This document shows, one piece after another, positions 36,766 through 46,381 of a DNA stretch of 64,000 nt. This DNA comes from Tigriopus japonicus (lineage: Eukaryota > Arthropoda > Copepoda > Harpacticoida > Harpacticidae), in NCBI GenBank assembly GCA_010645155.1, contig JAAGOF010000104.1, positions 186,001 through 250,000 on the forward strand, given 5' to 3'. Under the pieces are notes generated by a model. That model had not been told where the DNA came from, ran no database searches, and saw only the letters and a program-made list of their open reading frames with translations. Position 1 is the stretch's first letter; each line of letters begins with the position of its first letter. Both the position numbers and the translations under genes were made by a program.

Positions 36766-38059
36766 TTCTTCCATGTGCACTGAACGTATTCAAGTCAACT
36801 CACTGTGATATCATGATTTTACGTAACTATTTTTAATGTGTTTTTAACTTTTGACATGTCTTTTTTTACAGTTTTATATGATTATACATATATCCTTTTT
36901 TTCGTACGCCATGACATGACCAAGTGTTCCAGGCGATCTTCCGAGCTTATTCTGTTGATGGATCATAGTAGTGTTGGGTCGCAAGAGATTTTCACCGAAA
37001 CCGAAAGTGCGTGCCTTTGCAGGAACCCCTGAAAGGGGTGGACACGAACTCCGATTTTTGAAAAAATGGTATGAGGCCGAGGCCATATTTTGACACAATG
37101 TCATTTATTCCTTATTAACGATTAAAACTGTTCAACATGCATCTTGAAAGCATTCAGGTTAACTTTTTCTGTTAATATTTATTGACTAATTGTTCTTTAC
37201 CTTGATTTTAGAGGTCCCAGCACTCCTTTTACTCGTCTCATGAACTTTTGACATTCAGCTCTCCAAAGGATTTTAGTCCTCTTAACAATCAGGAAAATAC
37301 ATAGATGGAATCTTGCTTCACCCAATAGTTCAACTTTTGTGAAACAATGCTAAATAGAAGTATCTGTGGTGATATCTGGAGGGTTACTCCTCTCCCATCC
37401 TCATCAGCACCTCCACGACGCAGGAACCATTTCCATAGGAAAATGAAGGAATGAGAATAGTCTCATTTTGAAACAAGATGGAGTCCAAGTCGGAGATGTT
37501 GTTGGCTATAACTATTGAATGGCACTTTTGAGGGTTCTGGATCAGATCAGCCATCTGATCCGGATTGAAATTGGAACAAAGGCAATCACGACGTCCTTGA
37601 GACAAAATAAGTGAAAAACATGAGGATTAAATCCTGGATTGTGGATTTGATTGAAAATGTTTCAAGTCTTGGGGCTCAAGAAGGTCAGGACCACGCAGGA
37701 CTGGGGCTAAGGGTCCTTCAGGACCAGAGGATCATGTCTTTTCATTGCAGGAATAGGCTCTACGTGCTTGATAGGGTTTGATTGATCTTCTTAGTTCTTA
37801 GATCCCTTTGTCCAGGAATAACCAATCAAATTGAGTCAAAAAATCCACACAATTCAATCTTGGTGGGAGCATTTCATTCTCAAGACTTTGAGAGGGTCCA
37901 TGTAATCCGGGTTAGACTGTCAGATCACCAATTTGGGCTGACTGAGTCAGAAGGCAAATCAAAATATTGAGCCCATCCATTGCTAGTAGCCACACCTGAT
38001 ATGTTTCGAAGTCATCTTAATTTGTTCTTCATTTGATCGAATTCTTGACACTGAGGACT
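36766..38059. other. Non-coding stretch with a MITE-like end
   Basis: GTAGTGTTGGGTCGCAAGAG followed by CACCGAAACCGAAA near 36969-37010 matches the CCGAAA-type elements. Nothing else recognised. Confidence 0.45.
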
Positions 38060-38612
38060 TCTTCTTTCTTTGTTCCATGTGGACCTTAATGCGAACGCAG
38101 ATTCCTCTTGGAAAGGAACCAAATTTACCCCACAAACTCTCCTCCGGATCAAAACGGGGATTTTTATCACGCTCATCCATTAGACAACTTGAACAACCTA
38201 AGAATATCTTACCTGTCCTTGAATTATCCTGAACTAAAAGACACAACCATATAATAAAAGAAATTTGAGGATGGACCATCATTTATAGAACAATGCCAAG
38301 GTGACAAAACCTAAAACAAACTTGATTTCATACAAAGTTTGGCATGTGTTAGTTAAGTTCAGGATAACACATGGATGGGTTCAACTCTAAGTTCAAAGAT
38401 ATTAATAAGACGTTCAAATCGGATAATAGATAAGCTCGGAAAACCCCGCTATTTTGTTGTTGATAATTCAAGGAATGGTAAGATATTCTTAAGTTGTTCA
38501 ATGGATGAGCATAAAGAAACTCCCCGTTTTGGTCCGTGGGAAAGTTTCTTCTTAATCCTTTTACGCAAAAGAGGAATTTGGGCTCAGATTCTGGTCCATA
38601 TTCGTTCTTTTT
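38060..38612. repeat. Inverted duplication of a degenerate coding-like segment
   Basis: The minus strand at 38237-38060 and the plus strand at 38456-38612 share a diverged sequence. Their translations both show DNSR.GKIFL.CS, MDE, PRF and a later RGI..I.VH pattern, and the DNA shares GATAATTCAAGGA and TAAGATATTCTTA. The spacer is about 220 bp. It may be an inverted-repeat element or an inverted copy of a gene fragment; no family is recognised. Confidence 0.7.
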
Positions 38613-39215
38613 GCTGTAGTTAGGTCTATCACTTCCGAAGGTTGTAGCCGGTAACCTAGTCATCATCAGACTTCATTTGATCACTTTGATCGTCATCTTG
38701 TAGAAAAGACACCTTGTGGGGGGGGTTCATTCGCACTCCATGATGTGGTCATTCATTCATTCATTCACTATTTCATTCACTCGTTCATGGCTGAACTTAA
38801 TGTCTTCGAAACACCCACATCAGACTAATTTTGGGGCGTGGGGTTGACCTCTACCAAGGCTAGGACTTGGCTGGACCCGCTTGAAACACAGAAAAACCCG
38901 ATTGGCGCACTATCTTTTGGACTCTTGGTCGATTTCCGTTTGATTTTCCACTCCCAACATGGCCGTTTGTACTTCTTGTTTACTTACGAACTCTCGGCCT
39001 CATCCGTGTGAGGTTGCGAGCTAGGAAATTCCGCGAGTTCGTATCCAGTATTTATACTATTATATAGGTTATCCCTGGCCTTTGAAATAATATTTCTACA
39101 CAATTCACAACTAAATTGAAATTTCTCATGGAATGTAGAAAGTTGTAGAAAGTGTCTTTTCTGGTTGCGAATTTCATCACTACTACAAGAAATGGGATCC
39201 CCTATAAAGAGAGTT

Positions 39216-39650
39216 AATAATTAACGTTATTACATACAATTAACATTTAAACGAAATTTGGTCTACCAATGAGTGACTGTTGGCTGATCTGTACCACCCT
39301 TGAATAGTGGGTTGGTCAGCAATATTATTTAAAAACTTGTCCAATCCTGCCGTAAATGTTTTTAGAGGATCAGCTCCTACATACAGTATTCCCGACGAAG
39401 ACTAATGGGCAACAAATTGAACAATGAAGGAGCCCGATAAAGAAGAGAGGACGACTTCATAGTTCGAACTGGTCTCGATTCCCTTGGATTTGGAGGTACT
39501 CTCAGAACGTACGTAAAACCTCTACGGTCGCTACAGCTGACCTTAAATCCTGGGTTGGGACAGAGCCCATGAATGCTCTTGAAATAATACGGTGCATTTA
39601 CTGTATAATGTGAAAAAAATAATTGTTCAAAGGATTTTGGCAAAAAACAT
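39216..39650 (-). pseudogene. LINE 3' end, frameshifted reverse-transcriptase tail
   Basis: Read on the minus strand, the frame from about 39650 to 39377 includes RVPPNPRESRPVRTMKSSS and LFNLLPISLRRE, then shifts frame at about 39385 and continues with GADPLKTFTAGLDKFLNNIA to a stop near 39253. This is the conserved end of a LINE ORF2. The AT-rich bases after it look like the element tail. Confidence 0.75.
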
Positions 39651-39651
39651 G

Positions 39652-39748
39652 TTCTAGTGATGAACCGAAAGCGCTCTCGGCCGAAATTTCGGTTCCGGTT
39701 TCGGTTTCGGTTATGCCTACCGACACCGAAAGCAGACAAGCACTAGAA
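39652..39748. repeat. CCGAAA-rich MITE-like element
   Basis: It starts TCTAGTGATGAACCGAAA and ends AGACAAGCACTAGAAA, giving short imperfect inverted ends (CTAGTG/CACTAG) around repeats of TTTCGG. Related TTCGGTTTCGG-type sequence lies at 39915-40085, and GTAGTGTTGGG starts occur near 376 and 36969. Confidence 0.45.
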
Positions 39749-40330
39749 AGGATGGAGTTTGACAAAAAAAAAAATCGATTTTTTTTTCTTCCAGTAACCT
39801 CAGAAATTTAAGTTTCCCGATTTTTCAAAATTTGTAACTACCCAACATCGAACACATGTACAATCTAATTTTTAAGGAGGATTTTGCATTTATACAGTTT
39901 TGTTGTCAGCTGCCTTCGGTTTCAGTTTCGGTTACGGTTTAGCCGTTTTGCAGCCGAAATATTTGCTTTCGAATACGAGCCCTTTCGGTCCATCACTTGC
40001 ATATTCGATTTTCCCTACAAAAGTTCTTTATGTTCCTCATCTGTTTTTTGGTGTCCGAAGGCAAAATCGAAACCGAAACCGAGATCTTTGCTTAAGACAT
40101 CGTTTTACATCTCTTACTAAATACGCTTATGTAAATATGTCTATCATTTTTTTGGATCTTGTTCAGCCGACACTGAAATCTTGAGGAATGTTTATAACAT
40201 TACAACATCCCAACATCTGAACCAACCATCGCAAGGCTAAAAATGCTTGTAGTAATGTCCAATGACACAAAAGTCGCAATAAAGATTAATATTATTATAA
40301 ATTTTTAATCCCAAAACTTCCTACGTAGGT

Positions 40331-40440
40331 GAAAATGTAATTATAATTTGTAATTGAAAAAAGTCAATTACATTAGATCAAATGCAATTACAATTACCTT
40401 GGCCTGAAATGTAATGAATTACAATTACTTGGAAATGTAA
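40331..40440. repeat. TAATTAC-rich degenerate element (left flank of the tandem palindromes)
   Basis: Runs of TGTAATTATAATTTGTAATTG and CAATTACATT in both orientations. Similar patches occur at 30297-30352 and 35176-35222, so this looks like a dispersed AT-rich MITE-like family. Confidence 0.5.
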
Positions 40441-40570
40441 TTGCAATTACGTAATTGTAATTTCAATTACGTAATTGTAATTTCAATTACGTAATTGTAA
40501 TTTCAATTACGTAATTGTAATTTCAATTACGTAATTGTAATTTCAATTACGTAATTGTAATTTCAATTAC
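40441..40570. repeat. 20-bp tandem repeat of a palindrome, 6.5 copies
   Basis: Six nearly perfect copies of TTTCAATTACGTAATTGTAA plus a partial one. Each contains the perfect 14-bp palindrome CAATTACGTAATTG, so the array could form multiple small cruciforms. It is the core of a longer TAATTAC-rich element from about 40331 to 40585. Confidence 0.95.
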
Positions 40571-42074
40571 AATTACAACACAGGTTTGGTTTATGACTTA
40601 TTATTTTCACCCATTCCACAGGTGAAAGAGGATCAAATAAACCAAGAGTCCAGGTTTTGATTGACGTTTACTCCAATCAAAGTTCTGAATCTTTACAAAA
40701 TAACTATTCGACAAAATACAGGCTCCTATTTAGTTCATAAAGCTCCTCAGCTTGTTTCAATATCAAAATTTAATCGATGTGAATGGCAAAAATTAAACCT
40801 TAACCCGATGTGTATTAATTCACTAGTGATGCACATTTGTTTGATCCACGCCCGCTCCAAGAATGAGCATTCTAAAATGTGTGCCCTCAAATTTTTGAAA
40901 AAAGTACTTGCGCACTCACCCTAAAATATCTTCTAATGCTCTGAAAGTAGCTGGAAAGTGATTGGCAGTAATAATTGTTGAACAATGAACTTTGTTTCTT
41001 GAAATGGTCACAATTTTCCTTAGCTAAGGCCTCCAGGCAAGGCAGAGTACGGCCCTGTACGGCCTGTACACAACTTCTTCACTAAGTCAAGGAGGACGAC
41101 TAAGTGTTCAGACATTTTGGAGACTCACATTGCACTGGGGGGCGGGGCAAGCTTTCTTCTCGGCGATTCCCCAAATCGTGGTTGCAAAATGAGCACTCAG
41201 AGGAGGATAGTGGCAACATTGTCACCTTCCAGAGGACCTTGAGGTTGTCGGCGCACAAGGAACTCTTATGAATGAGCTTTGACCCACTCACCATGGCCCT
41301 TTTTCCTCCCAAGCAATCCCCGTTCATGAAGCATCTTCTTGCCATCGAAAACGGTGACCAAGGACACACTAATGAGCTGAGCCCTTTCTTTGGGTGCACT
41401 TTGGCATAGTGCAAATCCTACACCCTTTGCTGCTCGTCTAATTTGGCCAATTAAGTTGCAGATACGAAAATGTTAAATTTCAAATGAGGTTTAAACTTTA
41501 ATTTCCCGCCAAATAGTTTGTTTATATTGAGGACGGAGAGGCTTTCGTATTTATTTCTAAAATTTGCTGGTGCACACTGTAATATGTTCAAGTTTTGTAG
41601 ATTTTTTTTAATGGTGAAGCGAAAGGGGTTTTAACTGAAATCGAAAATTTTTCCAGAAAGAGGGCTTAACCGAAAGCAACTGACTACAAAATTTACTTAA
41701 AAATTAAATTGCTCATGTGTTCGATGTTTTGGTTGTTCGCGAAGAATGAGTCGGTCCAAAAAATTTTCGAGGATTGGATGGCATACTGTATTTTTGAAAG
41801 GGAAGATTGGATAGGATACTCTTGAACGGGAGGATTGTGCATTTAAATTGATGATTTGTTCAGCACTAGAAAAAAAGTGAAAACCTGAACAAAGAGACAA
41901 AAATTTACCCAATCTTTGAGATGAATAACCATTTAGGAATCCAAAAGATATAGTTATCATTAGGGACGGGCAGAAAGTGCAAATAATCTTAACCTTTTAG
42001 TTACCAAAAGTTGCAAAACAATGTGCCCAAAAGTGCAAAACAAAGTGCAGAAAAATGTTGAAAGTGCAAATAAA

Positions 42075-42283
42075 TGTCAAAAAAGAGCAAAGAAATGTCG
42101 AAAAAAGAGTAAATAAATGTCACAAAGAGCAAATAAGTGTCAAAAAAGAGCAAATAAATGTCAAAAAAGAGCAAATAAATATCAAAAAAGAGCAAATAAA
42201 TGTCAAAAAAGAGCAAATAAATGTCAAAAAAGAGCAAATAAATGTCAAAAAAGAGCAAATAAATGTCAAAAAAGAGCAAATAA
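42075..42283. repeat. 21-bp tandem repeat array, about 10 copies
   Basis: The unit is TGTCAAAAAAGAGCAAATAAA with minor variants and length changes (20-22 bp) in the first copies. It sits near the left end of the hAT element and continues the subterminal AGTGCAAATAAA theme, so it probably arose by amplification of a subterminal motif. It creates long open frames on both strands that are not genes. Confidence 0.93.
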
Positions 42284-42326
42284 CTTGCATTTGGACTTAA
42301 AACGTCATTCATGGAGTGTCCACGGC

Positions 42327-42990
42327 TCCTAATTAGGCATGCAGGAGGAGGTTTGAGTGATCTCTTCAAAAATCTTATCGCGGGCGGATGAAAGAAGAGA
42401 AAAGGCTTGTTCGGCAACAGTGGGTGGCTCGTGAGAATTTGGGCAGTTTAAGGGTTTTCGTATTTTACAGACCGCCCTTATGACTTAGATGCTATGAAAA
42501 ATGTCGAATTGCAAGTTTGAACACCTTTGGTTAGGATTTTGGAAAAATATGCACACTTTATTTGCTCGTTCCTGTATGAGAAAATTCACAACAAAAGACC
42601 ACTGTTTTTGTGTAAGTACAAGTGTAAGTGATGTTACAAGCACTGATTTGAATCATCAAACTCAAAATCCATCAAGATAATAAACAAAATGCCGTGTTTT
42701 GTACCTGTTTCTCTTCAATAGCAAAGGTCTTTTTCAGTGCTTGCTATTTTTTGATCAAAACAATAAATTTTGCATATTCTTGCAAAACAGAGAGTCAATA
42801 TGTCCAAACTCGCCATTCGACATTTGTCATAGCGTGTAAGTCATATAGATGGTGTGTAAGATGCGAAAACCCCTGCACCGGCCAAATTCTTACGTTGTCG
42901 AACAAGCCTTTTCTCTTGTTTTATCCGCCCGCGATAAGATTATTGAAGAGATCACTCAAACCTCCCCCGGCATGCCTAATTGAGCAGGAG
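42327..42990. repeat. Long internal inverted repeat within the hAT element
   Basis: The arm 42327-42419 and the arm 42894-42990 are reverse complements over more than 90 bp with a few mismatches (for example AATTAGGCATGC and the stretch around TTATCGCGGGCGGAT). The 474-bp spacer has no recognisable gene. This may be a second, foldback-type element nested in the hAT, or an internal hAT structure. Confidence 0.85.
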
Positions 42991-44013
42991 AATTCATTTA
43001 CAAGTTCTAAAGACATTTGAGGTGAAGAGACAATGCCGCACAAATAATAGAGTTCTATTAATTAGGTCACTAGCAAAAGGATGTAAAGTCATGAAAAATA
43101 CTCTAGTCAACAATCTTTTGAATTTTTCATTCCTAAGGTGGTCTCGTGGATGTATGTACCTAAAATATTGTCGAAATGTATTTAGCAATTGTTTTATATG
43201 GCTTTACATCACTCCATTTTTGTCCTTCAAGTTTTTCAAAAATAGACATTGAAAATTGAACAGAAAAATACCCACGTGTGCCTAACAATTGCATCAAAGA
43301 AAATAGTCATAAATGTGTTTTAAGCACGTTTTTAGTGACATTCCTTCAATATTTGGCCCATGGCCTAATTACCAGAACTCAATTTCAAATGTGGCATTCA
43401 TTGTCGCATCACATCAAAACTGTTCTCAAATACTTTTAGAACTTTTGAATATCTCCAAGTCAATTAAACAACGTGTACTGCTACATTGATGTATCCTTAG
43501 CTTCATGATTTTAAGTTTGTAACGGCCTTTTTTAGAAAAAGCGATCTTTGTAGGCAGCAAACCTAATTCTGCATTCTATATTGTTTGCAGATCCTTCCAT
43601 TACCATAACACGAGTTTCTTTAGGTTTGCTATTTGTTGGTTGCATGCAATGAGATTCTTTTGTCTAATCTTTAGTTTAGTAAACAGGATGTTATAGTTAA
43701 AGCCAAGATGGTGAATAAAGTATGAGGTTTGCGTCTGAAATGCGCATATTTCTTCAAGGTGCTAAGAATGGTTGATTGCAAATGCAAGCTTTTTCAACTA
43801 ATTCAAAATTTGATCTTGAAACTAAAAATTCTTTCAAAAGCCACTACATTTTCTTAACAATTTGTCAATTTTGGCCAAAAACGTAAATAAAAAGTGCAAA
43901 TAAAGGTGAAAAGTGCAAAAGTGCAGAAAAATGGGTTTATGTTACAAAAAATCTTTTTACACTATTGCCCGTCCCTAGTTATCATTGTGTGAAATTGAAC
44001 GGGAACTGCGCTT

Positions 44014-45394
44014 AAGGTACAATTACACGACACGTGTTTTGTCGCATTTTAACGGCACTTGCAGCAATTACTAGTGATGTCATCATTTTTGGCGGGAAAA
44101 AAAGTTCGGAAGACCTGTGTTTCTAATGAGCGTGCGAGCTAACTGAAACGAAGGTTTAGGTTCTGGTGATTGCCTTTCTTATCTGCACAACTTGAAGTTG
44201 AAATAGCAAATCTTGACATTGTTTTAGCAAAAAAGTACGTTTTGTTGCTCTTATCTAAAATTTTGTTACATAAGTTGAGTGGGTTCTTCCGAATTTTGAA
44301 ATTAGGAATGCCCAACTTTGAATATGAAGATGGCCAGAGGAGATCGGTTCCTAGGGCAACTAAACCTAAAAACAAATAATTTGTTTAATTGAAGGCTTCC
44401 AATTTCTCCATTTGTTTTCAAATTACTTTGCAATACTTCTTTACATATATTAACCATGCCATTGCCCATAAATGCAACATTTTTCGAAAATCTGACCCTT
44501 GAAAACTGAGATTTTTTTTGGCAAGCCTACACTGCTAATGGCAGCAGGTCCGTAAAATGATACGGTAATCACTCCCCTTATGTCAGTCACGTCGCATTTG
44601 ATAACACATTCGCATTTACACAATGGAAACAAATTCCTCAAATCTCTTTCCCATCCTAGAGCTCTCCGTCAGAGCTTCCATGTAATGAAATTCTATTGAC
44701 GCAAGGAAACGTGTTGAAACTTGCAAGATTGGTTAATCAATGAAATATACTTATCAACGTCATATGATATAACTTCATTATTCTTTCGTGGCGTTTCTTT
44801 TTTAAACAGACAAATCTTTCCACTAAATAATTTGAAATGACAACTCTCCTCTCTTTTACTTGAGAGTCAAGTTTTAAGTTCATTATTGTTGACAGACATA
44901 TTCTAATTAGTATTTTGCTTGGCTTTCATTCTCATGTATTCTTTTTTACTTTTTCAGTCATTGAAATTTTAACTTTCAGGGCGCATAACCTCTGATTTTC
45001 AACCTATATGACAACACTGCTCGATGTCTTTCGAAAAGCCAAGTTGACCAAAGCGTCTTTTCTTGATTCAACCTAGATGTGATCATAATCTAAAAATTAG
45101 ATCAACCAAATATTATTAAATTCTATTTGAGACACTAGCTTCTTTTTTAACACGTCAAATGGATTGCTGAGTTAAAATGAATGAATATTGTCTTATATTG
45201 AGATTTGAGTTTTTGGTCACATCGGACTTTCTCATGACGTTTCAGCACTTGAACGTCACAAAATGTGCTTCACATCACACAAAATTAGAACATGTTCCAA
45301 GTCGGAAGTGTGACACATTTGTAGCTCAAATGTGATGTGACTCACATAGGTGCCGTTAAAATGTGACAAAACACTTGTCGTGTAATTGCAGCAT
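44014..45394. mobile_element. MITE-like element with about 40-bp terminal inverted repeats
   Basis: AATTACACGACACGTG and the following bases to 44058 match, in reverse complement, 45350-45388 with two mismatches in 38. Flanking TTA trinucleotides (about 44012-44014 and 45394-45396) would fit a PIF/Harbinger-type 3-bp duplication, but the outermost bases of the two ends differ, so the exact ends and superfamily are uncertain. No transposase frame was seen. It lies only about 35 bp from the hAT element. Confidence 0.65.
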
Positions 45395-45880
45395 TAGCTT
45401 CTTTTTTCGTACAAATCCGGCTCTCAAACGTCTCAAACTCATCGGACTCGCAACAAAAGAAACACTAAACCTCTGCCTGTACCTTGTCAAGTTCAGCTGC
45501 ACTCTGCCGAAATCACTCATTTCAGGTTCGCCATTTTGCCTTCTCAAAGGCCACTTATTTTCCACAAAATTATGATTCAGCTCCTCTTTTACCCCATGTC
45601 TTAATGGTATATCATTCATCGCGAATTGCTTCATAACGATCAAAGCCAATCCGTTCCGTGGCCGTGTCTTTTTACTTTTTTCGGCTTTCCTCCGCCAAAA
45701 ACGTGCACAAACACTAGTATTTTGAGCAGTCTTCTCCCCGATTCAGAGGTCAGCCTACTAATCGACCCAAAAATTGCACCCATTCATCCAAGTTTTCGAA
45801 CTTCTCAGTTTGTACTAGACACAACAAAATTTAATCATGAATCACCGGACTCCCTGAGAAGTGACGTCACACCTCTCAGG

Positions 45881-45950
45881 TTTAAATTAGGTTAAGCAAG
45901 GTTTTAATTAAGGTTAAAGTAGGTTTAAAGTAGGTTAGGTCAGGTCAGGA
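45881..45950 (+). repeat. Degenerate AGGTTAA/AGGTTTAAAGT short repeat
   Basis: Irregular repeats of AGGTTAA, AGGTTTAAAGT and AGGTCAGG upstream of the SNX3 hairpin. Simple-sequence character only; no function can be assigned. Confidence 0.5.
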
Positions 45951-45971
45951 ACCACTGTACGTAAGGACGAA

Positions 45972-46086
45972 TTTCAAAAATACACACTGGGTCCGATCAT
46001 TGTACTAAAATGTGAGGTTTTTGCAACAAATGTATTGTTCCGTTGAATTTTCATTGTACTAATCGGACCCAGTGTGTATTTTGAAA
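45972..46086. repeat. Short palindromic (hairpin) element upstream of SNX3
   Basis: Arm 45972-45997 (containing ACACACTGGGTCCGAT) pairs with 46061-46086 (containing ATCGGACCCAGTGTGT) with one 1-nt indel, leaving a loop of about 63 bp. It lies about 300 bp before the SNX3 start codon and is probably a tiny MITE. Confidence 0.85.
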
Positions 46087-46381
46087 GTAATCCTGGCTTG
46101 AGCCATCCTTGGTTAGGTTTGAGTTAGGAGCTGTTTGGCATAGGGTCCGGTGAGTCACGTTTACGCACAACAAAACGTACAGAACAATTCGAGGTTGTCC
46201 ATTTTTGAGCTCCCCGGTTGCGCTTCAATGTCCTGATTCGCATTTGGCAACGCTGAGTAAGTTCTTGCCTCGAACTCTAACCTGACCGATTGAGTGACTG
46301 ACTGACTGACGAAAGTAGAAAGAAGAAAGAGGCGTGATTCCATCCCCATCCATTTTCATCGTGTTCGTATAGGTTTAGAGG

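Larger units (their letters stand above)
41961..43977. mobile_element. Non-autonomous hAT-type DNA transposon, 2017 bp
   Basis: The left end starts TAGGGACGGGCA and the right end finishes with its exact reverse complement. The element is flanked on both sides by the 8-bp duplication GTTATCAT (41953-41960 and 43978-43985). TIR form and 8-bp duplication are hallmarks of the hAT superfamily. Subterminal copies of an AAGTGCAAATAAA-like motif lie near both ends, as expected for transposase-binding sites. No transposase frame is present; the open frames inside are translations of the tandem repeat. The perfect duplication suggests a fairly recent insertion. Confidence 0.88.

Noticed and set aside
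42001..42417. Open frames with repeated LLFFDIY or VKKEQIN peptides
   Set aside because: Translations of the 21-bp tandem repeat in the hAT element; the unit length is a multiple of three, so the frames stay open.
45881..46130. GGTTAGG-like runs as interstitial TTAGG telomere repeats
   Set aside because: The repeats are irregular and no run of consecutive TTAGG units is present.
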